In this document: positions 36,268 through 47,720 of the stretch, one piece after another
Layout of the letters: each line of letters begins with the position of its first letter
Position numbering within the stretch: the first letter of the stretch is position 1
Source of the DNA: Lutjanus erythropterus
Taxonomy: Eukaryota > Chordata > Actinopteri > Lutjaniformes > Lutjanidae
DNA: 64,000 nt
Assembly (NCBI GenBank): GCA_020091685.1
Contig: CM034597.1
Coordinates: forward strand, 32,764,801-32,828,800
Direction: 5' to 3'
The notes under the pieces: model-generated
What the model saw: only the letters and a program-made list of their open reading frames with translations
Told to the model about the DNA's origin: nothing
The model's database searches: none
Made by a program: the position numbers and the translations under genes

Positions 36268-36775
36268 GGTAACACTTTCGGGGGTTGTGCATTATACATT
36301 TCACAGTCATAACCATGTAATAACACCAGGAATGTTTATGAAAGCTTATGACTGTTGTGATTAAGAGTCATTCAGTCAATCATGTCATTTTATGCAAAGC
36401 TGACATCATCTAAGAGGTTTTTGTTATGACAACTTTACATTAACCAGGACAAAAATGTCAACATGCATTATTAAAGTTAAAAAAATGGTTTATGTATATG
36501 TTACTGTCACTTGTGGTTGTTTTTTGCATTGGCCATCATGAGACCATTTTAAGTCTCATGAACATTTTTCTTAGCCTCGAGTTAAGTGGTACATTTAGGA
36601 CTTATCGTAAAGTCGTTAACTTTTCTCATTGTCAAATTCTTTTATAATGATGTCATGAATAATTTCTTGGACTTCAACTGAAGTGGTACCATTTGGACTT
36701 GTTATAAAGATGTTGTTTAAGGTTATAAGGCCAGTTTGACAACAAACTTGCTATAGTGTCAAGGGGACTTAGCTT
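36268..36775. repeat. Truncated copy 2 of the 47-879 element, opposite orientation
   Basis: Blocks match the reverse complement of copy 1: gaatgtttatga; caatcatgtcattttatgcaaagc (copy 1 complement: caattatgtcatttttaatgcaaag); tttgttatgacaactttacatta; and at 36,635-36,710 the complement of attattcatgaca/aaaagaatttgacaa/acatctttataacaagtcc. The right inverted repeat is missing. Confidence 0.62.
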
Positions 36776-36933
36776 ATAGAGTCACTTGATGTAAAAATAG
36801 GAGTTAGCTAGTTTAGTTGTTGCTAATGTAGGCTGTTATCTGTAAGCTGGCATTTGCTATTTAGCTTGGTTAGCCATGGAGCTAGCTGCTTATTTACCTG
36901 ACAGGAGCCAAACAAGAAAGAAAACCACCTTAG

Positions 36934-38362
36934 CACAACCCCAATCCCATTAAAGTTGGGACAGAGAGTAAAATGTAAATAAACACAGAACGCAATGATC
37001 TGCTAATTCTTTTTGACCTATATTCAATTGAATACAGTACAAAGACATTATATTGAATGTTCACACTGATGAACTTTATTGGGTTTTTTTGTAAATATCT
37101 TTCTGAATTTGGTGCCTGCAACACATTCGAAAAAAGCTGGGACAGGGGTAACAAAAGACAGGACAGGAAAGCAAAAAACTCAAAAAACTCAGGTTTAATA
37201 GATAACAGGTGATAGTATCATGATTGGGTATAAAAGAGCCATCTCCCATAGGTTCAGTCATTCACAAGCCATTGTGAAAATCTGTGTGAGCAAATAGTCC
37301 AACAGTTTAAGAACATTTCTCAATGCACAATAAATTGGAATTTAGGGATTTCACCATCTACAACCCTTAATGCCAGTAAAAGAGTCAGAGAATCTAGAAA
37401 AATCTCTGCACTAAGGAACAAAGCTGGAAGCCAAAATTGAATGCCCAAGACCTTCAATCCCTCAGGCAGCACTGCATTAAAAGGGGCATAATTTTTTAAA
37501 AGCTATTACTGCATGGCAGGAACACATTGCCAGTAAACAGTTTGTCACTGCATCTACAAATACAAGTTAAGACTGTAACATCCAGAAACACTGTCGACTT
37601 CTCTGGGGTCCGAGCTCATCTGAGATGCACTGATGCAAAGTGGAAAAGTGTGCTGCGGTCAGACGAGTTCACATTTCAGATTGTGTGACAAATCATGTAC
37701 GTTGTATACTCCGAGCTAAAGAGGAAAAACATCCAGACTGTTCCAAGCCCAGAGTTCAAAAGCCAGCATCTGTGATGGTATGGGGGTGTGTTTGTGTCCA
37801 TGGCATCATGGGTAACTTGCACATCTGCGAAGGCTGCATTCATGCTGAAAGGTGCATACAGGTTTTAAAGCGACTTATGCTGCCATCCAGACATCTTTTT
37901 CAGAGATGTACTTGTTTATTTCAGCAAGACAATGCCAAGACACTCTGTGCATGTGTTCTCAGGTACTAGACTGACCTGCCTGCAGAAGAAACCTGTCTCC
38001 CATTGAAAATAGTGGCGCATTATGAGGCACAAATATCACAAGGACCCTGAGCCACTGAAGCCGTATATCAAGCAAGGACTGGGAAGAGTTTTGCCTTCAA
38101 ACCTTCAATAACTAGTGACCTCAGTTCCCAAACACTTACTGAGTGTTGTTAAAAGGAAAGGTGTTGTATCACAGTGGTAAACATGCCCATGGTAAACATG
38201 TTGCAGGCATCAAATCAACAAAAAACAATAAAGTTTATCAATTTGAACATCAGATATCTTGTCTTTGTACTGTATTCAATTGAATATATGTTGAAAAGAA
38301 TTAGCAGGTCATTGCATTCTGTTTTTATTTGTTTTACACAGCATCGCAACTGGTTTAGACTT
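36934..38362 (+). pseudogene. Tc1/mariner-superfamily transposon relic, copy A
   Basis: The left end 'acaaccccaatcccat...gttgggac' with 'aaaatgtaaataaacacagaacgcaatgat' and the decayed right end (cattgcattctgttttta, cacagcatcgcaac) delimit an element of about 1.43 kb. Transposase remnants: a degenerate helix-turn-helix region around 37,280-37,480; 'SDEFTF' near 37,663 (first catalytic Asp context); LRAKEEKHPDC, VQKPASVMVWGC and NLHIC...HAERCIQVL; FQQDNAK near 37,920 (second catalytic Asp). The third acidic motif is destroyed by indels and stops. Only 37,640-37,969 remains open. Confidence 0.85.
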
Positions 38363-39990
38363 GAGATGGTATATTTCCTGTCAAACTGACCTCCGTGTTA
38401 CTCACACACCCCGTATGTATATCGCAGATGTAAGAAGATGCCTATTCTTTGTACTGTCTTGTTTTATCTTCTAAACATTTTCATCACCAGCAGGAGCTTT
38501 TCCAAAAGGCCTACGCGGTCTGGACTCACAGTGCCATCAGTGTATGATATGTTGGTAAGCATTTTAATCACAGATCTCATATTTTCATAATTACAGGGTA
38601 ATTAGCTGGCAGCAGAATACAGTGTGTGAAATTATGGGCTGTTAAACTGCAAAGTGGATGGAAGCTGGGCACTGCTATCTGTCATTTTTGAGGGTCTATT
38701 TTTATAAAGATTCAACTGAATCCACTACTTTCAGCAGTAGTGTAGATATTCACTCTGGATCAATGATAAGTGTATTGGCACGGGCACAAAAAAACACGCT
38801 AAATGTATTACAGTTGTTTAAGGAAGGGGATTTGGGGGATTTAAACCGCAGCGAATGAATAACAAAATCTGATTAGGAAGTTTAGATTAATATAGCTCCC
38901 TGCCTTTGGGCCAACACACACACATGCTGTGAGCACAGGGACTGAAGAGTCACAGTTGCAGTTATTCTTGGAGTGCAGTAATTCTCACGTCATCTTCAGA
39001 ATGCACCGATGTTGGCAAATAGACTGTTATTAATTAGTGAGCTTAAAGAAAATGTAAAAAACATCTTGAGGAGTTGTCAGAGTTAGGCTTTTGTCTTGCA
39101 GTGAATACTCTGACTTTGATCTGATGGGTTGAAAACATATTGAAAGGATACAGATGACTGGTTCTATACAGAGCTACAATTCCTCCATTCACATATTCCT
39201 CTGATTAAAAAGCCCTCCTCAAAGCTCCAGGTTTCTTTGATGCTTTTTTTTTTTAACCAAAAAAAAACCCTTAGGTGTGGCTGAATGATGCAATGTTGAG
39301 CAGCCTGCTCCTGTCAGACAAAAACAGATGGGGAAAAACAGGCTTTAATTCAGAGAAAAGCAGACAGGGATCTTACACATATCCCTATGCATGCAGGGGG
39401 TTGAGATGGCTCAGCCTCTGGAGTATTTCTCGTTCTTTCTCTCTGTCTCTATCTTCCTATCTCCTGCCGTTGCTCCATTCATTAATCAGCCCTTTATTAA
39501 ACAAAAGCAGCTTCCAGCGCTGCCTAAAAGGTGCATAGATAATCTTGACATGAAGACAGAGTATTTACCCTCCTTACCCTCTACCGCTGCGCAGCATTCT
39601 GCATGGTAATGGAGGGAAAAGCTCTTGTGGTGTATAAAGACTGATTGAAAATACCAACCTTTGTAAATATTACATACAATTCTGTTTAATGGTCTTTGAG
39701 CTATTGTGCCTCAGAAAAGCCAAACATCTGCTGCCAAGTACAGTCTGTGCGGATAGCGATGATGTGCATGGACAAAATGAATGGTGAGGTGAATTATCCG
39801 CAGCGGAGAGAGTCTGGAATTTAATTACCACCGTTCGACACTGACGTTTTTAAGGACACGGGCAATTTCGAGGACCATTGTCTAACTACTCACAGGAAAA
39901 GCGATACAGCCGAGTCGGGCAATCAAACATCCCACAGCAGAGAAAACTGGGCCAGGATGTACTTTCTTTGAACAACAGACAATTTAGAAG
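38363..39990. other. Intergenic, largely unique
   Basis: No gene recognised and no bounded repeat. Open frames such as 39,275-39,538 have no domains. Confidence 0.5.
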
Positions 39991-40950
39991 TTATAGTTTA
40001 CTAGTCTGTGGCAGAGGCAAAGGCACTCGGAGGGGAAGAAAGAACAACGTGTAAAGGTTCCATGTGTATAACAATGACAATGAGGCGTCGAGCTGGAAAG
40101 GAGCCCTTAATAGGTACCTGCCTGCCCTGGGGACCACACTCGCCTCTTATTGGTCATCCATTCACAAGACAGCGGTGCATTCTCCTCACCGCCAATCAGC
40201 CAATTACAGGCCCCATAACAGGAGGCCTGCTGGCAGCAAGGCAGTCTTTACAAGCCCGGCATCTCAGGCAGGGGAGACGACCCTGTCACAGAATCATAAC
40301 TATGATGAATACGGCCGTCGGTTTATGGCAACGCCACTGTTTCTGGTAATGTGAGGTAGGCGTGAAATGGCCATTCACGGAGACTAGACAGCGTGACCCC
40401 GTTTGAGGCTTTGGAAAACGATGTAAAATACTGTAAGATGATGAGAAGGGCAGGGAAGAGAAGTGTTAATCCAGCCGCGGTGAACATTTATTAGTGTTAG
40501 AGGGAAGGGGCAGCACTAATGTTGCTTCTCACCTGCTGTTAATGAAGCCAGTTATGAGGAAGACGCTAGTTTGGAGTTGAGCAGAGGGGCAGAGGCAGGC
40601 AATATTTTGCTACCTCTGCTTTGATATTCAGTTCTTTTATAGAGTAGTGGCAGTCCATTTTACACCGCAATTATTAATGTGTCCATTTCAACGAGGTCTA
40701 AGCAGATTCTGATCAGCATGAGCTGCCTGCCTGTCTGGCTTGAGTCCATGTCGCTTTGATTGCTGCTGAACACCAATGACTCTGCGGCACATTATCTACC
40801 CCGCCAATGATGCTGATCACTTAGTGAGTCCATGCATTTTAATGTCTGACTTGCAGCCGATCCCGACATTACAGCATTTAAGTGGTGACTGAGAGCACTG
40901 ATAATGTTTGTGTGCAAATGTGCCAGCCTGTTTGATGCTCGGAGCTCTCA
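39991..40950. promoter_or_regulatory. Candidate conserved non-coding block(s)
   Basis: Repeat-free and GC-richer than its flanks. 40,120-40,345 contains two CCAAT-type words (cgccaatcagccaatta) and 'cctcttattggtca'. 40,660-40,930 is a second unique stretch (gcaattattaatgtgtcc; gtcgctttgattgctgctg). Overlapping open frames at 40,008-40,354 lack any domain. Proposed as regulatory on composition only. Confidence 0.3.
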
Positions 40951-41819
40951 TGTTTGATCTATACTCAGTGTCATTGGGTACATCAACTAGACCTGAGTGG
41001 GACATGTGGTTCTGAACACAGATGTGGACTCAAAAGCAGGATCCAAAAACAGCAATCCATTGTTTACTGGGTAAGAATTTCAAGGCAGAGTTTGGCAATA
41101 GGTAATCAGTTCATGAGGGCAAACAAAGCAGGCCAGGGTCAGGAAGGTGGAACCGGAGACGCAGGCGCAAGTTTGACTACCGGATCATTTTAGGAATATT
41201 TGTAGTTGTTTACATTATTCTCGCAAATGTTTCTTCACCACAAACAACCACAGCTAATGAGAAACAGCCAGTGAGCACCAACCGGCAGGCACCAGCTGCG
41301 TGTGTGTTCGAGTCAGCCTCTGAGAACACTCACCAGAGAAGCCGGTTCTCTCTGTATGTACCACATAAACTCTGAGCTCTCCTCCTGCCAGTTAACACAG
41401 TCCACATCAGAGCAAATCCAGTGTTTCTTCCTCCAGAGGCTCCAGCCTTCCCTTGGCTCTCTACTCCAGAGCTCCCTGACATTCAGCAGCTGTCTTCTGG
41501 CTCGGGCCGTCTGCACCAACAACAACACTTGGCAAAAGCGCTGCCAAGACTCACATTTTTTTGGTCAAGGTGTTTGTGTTAAATGGTGCAAATTTTGCGT
41601 TTATGGGAGGTTTTGCTTTGTAATTTACTACAGATGACAAATGACACAGAAAGGCACTGTGATAAGAATTCACCTTTGCCTCCAGCACAACCCTAAATCC
41701 CACAAGGTGAGAACTGTAAAAAATATTGTCAGTATTTCGTGAGCATCACAGAGTTGACTGCATAGCAACACACAGACTCAGTGGGCCTCATCTACATGGT
41801 ATTAGCTTGAGAGGGGTAA
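40951..41819. other. Intergenic, no gene recognised
   Basis: A 111-codon open frame at 41,302-41,637 has no recognisable domain or exon signals. No bounded repeat. Confidence 0.5.
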
Positions 41820-41847
41820 TATATCTATATCTATATATATATATATA

Positions 41848-42916
41848 TGTAGCCAAGTGAACAGGGGTTACTGTGTTTTTTGTGTTAGCTGAGCCCTAAT
41901 AGAATGTGTACTGTCACTTTAAGGCCAGCCAGGTTGAGAATCCCATGAGAATTAGGAAGTCACACGAGACACGATAACTCGCGCGAACAGTCGTCTTCCT
42001 AACGCAAACAAAGTAGGAGAGGTGTGTTTCTTGTCTGTGAGAGTGTTTAAAGAGTCTGAACCGAGAAAACCGTTTATCACAGAGGAAATAAGTGACCGAG
42101 TGAAAGAGTTAGAGCGGACCGGTAACTGAGCCGTCTGACGAGCGTGTGTGACTGAAGACTTCGTGTTTAGTTCTCGTCGGTCGAGGGTTTGTGTGTGGTC
42201 TCCAGTGTGTCGGGAGCCGCCCTAGACGACCACGGGTCAGCGTAAGTGGCATATAGTGTACTGAAACATTAGTTACGGTTACATTTTCGGTGTTAAATGT
42301 TGTTTATAAAGCTATATGTTGTGTTACCCATGTAGAGGGGAGACAGAGAGCCGGGTGTGCGTGTGAGCTGCATCCAGGTGCAGGGTGAGGCTCTCAAGCT
42401 ACAAGCTAGAGTAAGTGAGCACATGATTTTGCTTTCTGAATGTACTGCAAGTTCATTAAAGGTCACGGTAAAAACATATTTTGCACCGAGATATATAAAA
42501 ATGTACATTAAAGTTACTTCATGGTGCATATTAAATTAATTCATGAAGTTTACTGAGTTAAAACCTCATGTGTACTGTAAAATGTGTCTGATAAAATGAG
42601 GAGAGTGGCTTAAAAATGTATTCATGCTAATTAATGTATTTTATTTCCTGTTTACATAGGAATAGGCCACTACTGTTGTTTGTTTCGCTTGTTTTTGTTT
42701 TGTTTTGGTTGGTTTTGTTTGTTTTATACGGCGACATTCAGAAGATATTCAGAAAAGACAAGAAAGAACTTGTTTTATTTTTTTATTTGACTGTACAAAC
42801 ATTTCTCTCAAAATTAGAGAATTAATGCTGTGCTCGTTTGAGGGCAGTCGGGGTATTAAAGATCCTACTAAAATTTATTTTTGTGTCCGGTCTCCTCCCT
42901 CGTTGGCCTGGCCACA
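41848..42916. mobile_element. Possible solo LTR or LTR-like insertion
   Basis: A 1,069-bp segment beginning TGTAGCCAAG and ending CCTGGCCACA (complement TGTGGCCAGG, 8 of 10), so TG...CA with short inverted ends, inserted in (TA)n sequence on both sides; a TATAT-type duplication cannot be separated from the microsatellite. The first half (about 41,930-42,245) is strikingly CpG-rich (cacgataactcgcgcgaacagtcgtc; ctgacgagcgtg; cgtcggtcgag) against AT-rich surroundings and ends with a donor-like CAGCGTAAGT near 42,238. The second half is AT-rich, with an acceptor-like tract ending ACATAG near 42,658 and ATTAAAG near 42,856. No coding frame. A non-autonomous DNA transposon remains possible. Confidence 0.45.
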
Positions 42917-42939
42917 TATATATATATGTATTTAAAATT

Positions 42940-43345
42940 GGCTGTAGAGATGTTTGCCTTCTCCTCATTATAATGGAACTAGATGGCACTCAGCTTGTGG
43001 TGCTAAAAGTGCCAAAAACGCAAAAAATTCTTTCTTCCAGAAATTGTGACCCTGTTACATGTTACAAGATAATCCACACATCTAGTTTCATGTAGGACCT
43101 ACTTTCTTTCTGCAGTAGAATCAAACAGAAGTACTTTAGAATCTACTGGAGCACCAGTGGGAGGAAAGTAGTTCCTGTATGAAACCACTCACAACAAAGT
43201 CTGTGGATTATCTTGAGTAACCAGGTCACGATTTTTGGAGAGAGACACTGGTTTTGAATTTTTCAAATGCATTTTTTGGCACTTTGAACACCACAAGCTG
43301 AGTGCCATTTAGTCCCATTATACTGGAGAGAAGGCAGACGATATC
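42940..43345. repeat. Head-to-head inverted pair of a dispersed repeat
   Basis: The left arm from about 42,945 (gtagagatgtttgccttctc; atggcactcagcttgtggtg near 42,984; gataatccacac near 43,069; ttcatgtaggacctactttc) is the imperfect reverse complement of the right arm ending near 43,340 (gtagttcctgtatgaa; ctgtggattatcttgag; caccacaagctgagtgcc; gagaaggcagac). Arms are about 170-190 bp. Both belong to the family of the element at 53,257-54,117. Confidence 0.75.
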
Positions 43346-43369
43346 TCCGAACCTCTGCACTCTCACACC

Positions 43370-43370
43370 N
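43370..43370. other. Ambiguous base (N)
   Basis: The only N in the window, 25 bp right of the inverted pair. Probably an assembly ambiguity next to palindromic sequence. Confidence 0.99.
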
Positions 43371-44069
43371 GGGTAATCGAAGCATGTGGGAACTGCCTGT
43401 TGCTCAGATGCTAACCACTCAAATTCATCCTCAAGTCATTATTTGTACTGGAGACGGACGCGGACAAAATCCTTGTCTTTGTATTTATGAGCCTAAAAGC
43501 AACACATACTAGTGATAGACTGGTCTTTCCAAAATTGACAGGATAAATATTCTTAATAAGTGTGCTTGTCTGAGCTTGGAGATGATGCTTTGATTCGTGA
43601 GACAGCTCTCTGCTCTAAGCTATAGGGATTTCTAAGCAACAACAGCTCTCACACAAAGAATAACAATAATGACTGTACTTGTTATTTTCCACTTTAGCGC
43701 CAACAGGAAAGTGTTAACTGTCATTATGGTCTGAATTTATTATATTTTATGTGTTCAAAGTGACACATCACAGCACATTTGTTTCATAATGGCGGCACAG
43801 TATGTTGAAAAGATTTGCTGAATGGTAATTACTATATAATTACTATAATTACTGTTTGACTGTTTTATTTCTTGCTGTATGTTCAAAGTTTGGTGTACAG
43901 AGCTGGCTGTGTGATGCACCCACTCACTGGCCTTCTGTTTCTCTTGTCTGAAGTTTTCTCAACCAAGAATTAACAAATTACAATAATTTTAGAGATTTCA
44001 AAGATTATGCTAAGTGCAGAATTGTAACAGGAAAAATGTATACAGCTGAAAAAAGAAGTTTATATTAAA
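43371..44069. other. Intergenic, no gene recognised
   Basis: AT-rich, no bounded repeat, no supportable gene. Confidence 0.5.
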
Positions 44070-44962
44070 CCACAATTCCTTAATAGTTGGGACGTTGTAT
44101 AAAATGTAAATAAAAACAACATGCAATGATTTGCAAATCCTATCCAACTGAATACAGTTGAATATAGGTAAATATAAATATAGCATTTATTAAAAACCTA
44201 CATAGTTGCAGAAAACATATTACATAGACTCTGGAACACTTTGGAAAACCCCTGTTAGTAAACAAAGTTTGTTGCTGCATCTACAAATGTGAGTTAAGAT
44301 TCAAAGTAAAAGCCATATTTCAACAAGAACCGTCTTTGTAACTTCAAAAGCCAGCATCTGTGATAATATAGGGATTTTTAATACCCATGGCATCATGGGT
44401 AACTGTCACATTTGTGAAGGTACCAACATCTTTTGGAGAAACATATGCTGCCATCAATTATGTATTTTTCAGAGACATCTCTGTTTATTTCAGCAAGACA
44501 TCACCAAGACACATTTGGCATGTCTGACAACAGCGTGGCCTCATAGTCAAAGAATTCAGGTACTAGACTGACCTGCCTGCAGTCCAGACCTGTCTCCCGT
44601 TGAAAATGTGTGGTGCATCACAAAGCGTAAAATATAACGGTGCAAAGCCCTGGACTGTTGAGCCCCTGCAGTTGTATATCGAGCAAGAATGGGAACGAAT
44701 TTCACTTTCAAAAGTTTAAAAAAACAAGTAGCGGCCTCACTTCCCAAACACTTACTGAGTGTTGTTAAAGGTAAACATGCCCCTGTACCAACTTTTTTTG
44801 GAACATGTTGTAGGCATCAAATTCAGAATGAGTGTATATTTACAAAAAATAAGTTAATCAGTTTGAACAATTGAATTTGGGTTAAAAAACAGTTCCTACA
44901 AATCTTTATTCTGTTTTTATTTACATTTTAAACGTCTCAACTTTGTTGGAATTGGAGTTGTA
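44070..44962 (+). pseudogene. Tc1/mariner-superfamily transposon relic, copy B (internally deleted)
   Basis: Same family and orientation as 36,934-38,362. The left end (cacaattccttaatagttgggacgttg) and right end (aacgtctcaactttgttgg, attggagttgta) are better preserved than in copy A. The body is reduced to about 0.9 kb. Remnants: 'aaagccagcatctgtgat' and 'cccatggcatcatgggtaac' (QKPAS...GIMGN region), 'tttcagcaagacatcacc' (second catalytic Asp region) and 'ccagacctgtctcccgttgaaaat' near 44,583 (SPDLSPVEN, the third acidic motif, lost in copy A). The N-terminal DNA-binding part is mostly deleted. Not able to make transposase. Confidence 0.83.
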
Positions 44963-47229
44963 AAAGCTATTGCTTTATTCTGCATTACTTTCATGAGATG
45001 AATGATCTCCTCGTACACAGCAGTCTGTATTTCATGAATCTGTTGCACAAACCCACGTCTTGTAATATATCGAACCTTTTAAATGGATAGTGTAGTTTAG
45101 TGCTGATATTTTATAAAGATGAAATTCATTAACACTGTATACTTTGTGGGGCAGTGGAAATGAATTTTGAAAGCCTAAATCAGGTTACTAACATTAAGAA
45201 ATAAAAATGCTCTATACACTATCCATGCAAGAATATTCTAGGAAACACTACACTGGCAGGGAATGTAATCCATGGTTTCACAGAATCATCCAGTATAAGT
45301 ATTTTTAGATGACCCACTATCTAGTGGACTAGTGGAGACGACTATGAGCAAATTATCCAACAGCCAAGAATACAGGCCTCTTACAAGTACATGCCTTTGA
45401 TTGCAAACCCATGTATAGGAAAAGAAAACGTGTCTTGTCCTTAGCTGTATGTTCTCATTAGTAGTTAGGAGTACACCACCCACAGGGATCCCATTTCATT
45501 AAAGAGCTAGTTAGCTAACCAAGCTCATTTGAAATTATTAGCAATATGACATTGCCCTTGTAGTATCTCTGCATGCATGTTATCAGTGAAGATACAGTAT
45601 AGCCCGCCTTCCTTCATGCATAATTCAGAGTGCAAAAAAGATATTGAGCATTTTGATCTTTATTTTGTGGAACACAAACTTTCCAGATATGTCTGCTGTA
45701 GATGCTGGTGCAAACACACCTCTTTATGCTCAAGGCTACTGACAACTGCTTCCTCGGCCGATATTTTGCTTGAGCAGTTTTTAATACAGTGGGTGGATTG
45801 GCCTACAGAGTTGGAGAGAGATGAAGGCTGGAGATATCTCCGCTATCAGCAGAGGGGCTATAGCCACTGGCCACTGTGAATAGAGTAGAGCAGAGATATA
45901 CTGGACCTCTGTTGACACAGGTATAGACTTCCAGCTCTTATCTCTCTAAGTCGAATGGAGCAGAAGATAACAGGTTCTATGCATAATACAAAAGACCTCT
46001 GTGGACACATTGTTCTATGCATGCTACACAAAACTCTACCAGACAAAATATACAATGGTTGACAGTTGTTAGCCATGCCAGCATGGTTCGAGGTATAGCA
46101 ATGTCAGACTGTCTGGTCACCTTTGGTGCAGACTGACTCCTGTCTATAAAACAACCCCTTTCCCATTACATTTTGGGATTTTGTCTGAGAACCTTGAGGT
46201 CTGCAAATGTCTTGACTTACAGTCAGAAACCACAGTTTTTCCTTTGGCATTTTACAGCTTAGCTGTCTTCAGAACTAATAACTCGAGGCTGGTGGTTCTT
46301 CAACAACCCTCACAGTCCATTCGATCAGACTTGTATGTAAATTCACACATAGTACCACTAGTTGCCCCGAGGGAGGGATCACTCCTCTTTTTCTCCCATT
46401 TTATTGAGTTTTTTTTTTCTTATCCAACTGAGAATGTAAGGGTGGTTGCATGTTATGTAGATTGTGAAGTGCTTCCAACAAAACTTGAGCGCTGAGTCAG
46501 AAGTAATGCATCATAGCTCATCAGAGCGATATCAAAATACAAAGTGCTATGAAAGGGGGGGCCCACACAAACCTGTAATGAATTTGAAATAAACTCCGCT
46601 TTTGAAATAATTCACACATAAATGCAGCACTGTTTGAAAGTTTTCTTTATGCGCCTCCTGTCTTTCCTACTAAGTGGTATGAACCACGTATATAACTTTT
46701 GTCTGGTGAAAACAAGCACCGAATATGCTAAGTTTGGTTTTAATCAGGGTAAGGGCTGTTTCTGTAAGGGAGTCCCACAGTCTCCATCCAATACCGAAGC
46801 CTTGACATTTGCCATCAGGGATGGGAGTTCTGTTTTTGCAAATCTGTTAGCAGGTTGAGACATGGAGACATGGGGAATTGTCACCTCAACCTATTTGGGT
46901 GTTGACAAACTGTCATAAGTCTATTAACAGTTGGCTGTTTAGTGAAGCAGAATTAATGAGTGATCTTGGTAAATGTGCTGAGTAAAAAGAAGCGTGTTTA
47001 GGGATTTTAATCCTTCTATGTAACAGGTACCACAGTATTTGAGCCCATCATTAGTACAGTGAAAAACAAGTAGTATAATAACTGGATTTTATACTCTATG
47101 AATTAAGAGCAGATGGCTCTATTTGGAGGGTAACGGGAAAGGTTATATGAACAGAAAATCAGGCTCATTTATAATTTATAACTCCAATGGTAGCTGATAA
47201 AATATCTGACTTGGACTCCATCTGGTAAG
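44963..47229. other. Intergenic, no gene recognised
   Basis: AT-rich. Several open frames of up to about 100 codons (e.g. 45,577-45,879 and 46,181-46,495) have no domain. No bounded repeat. Confidence 0.5.
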
Positions 47230-47720
47230 ATTAATGTATTATAATTTATGTTCTAAAACTAATCTTTCCCCCTCTTGCCACACCCTTGTGACAACTTCTC
47301 ACATTTCTCCCATCATCACATGTCACCAGCTGATGCCGAGCAGTGCATCCCGAGCTCCATATTCATCTGGCTCTCCTTTTTCTGAGCGAGACGTGCTTCC
47401 CCTTTTGCCATCAGCCCCCCCGCCCAGCTCAACCCAGCCCAAAAGCCCTTTGATGTGTCACTTCACATCTCACCCTCAAAGCTGTGAAATCTCAATTTTC
47501 TGATAAGAGCAACCTCAATTTGTCAGGAGATACTATTTATAGATCTGACAGAGATAGAGCTGCACGAGTTGCAATAATTCTTAACAAGCACTTAGAGGCC
47601 ATCGCCGCATTTGTGTGAAGTATAAGCAGCGCTGCCCCTGTCGATTCACCTGATAAAGACGCATAGAGGAAGTAGATTTGAAATGACGCTCGGCAGCACT
47701 TTTATTTTGCCACTGTATTA
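47230..47720. promoter_or_regulatory. Candidate conserved non-coding block
   Basis: A unique C/T-rich then mixed stretch without repeats, including 'tttgatgtgtcacttcac', 'gttgcaataattcttaac' and 'gtcgattcacctgataaag'. Not coding. Regulatory role inferred from composition only. Confidence 0.27.

Noticed and set aside
40008..40354. Two overlapping open frames of 113 and 96 codons
   Set aside because: No domain, no Kozak or splice support; sits in a candidate non-coding block.
45577..46495. Open frames of about 100 codons
   Set aside because: Expected by chance over 64 kb; no motifs or exon signals.
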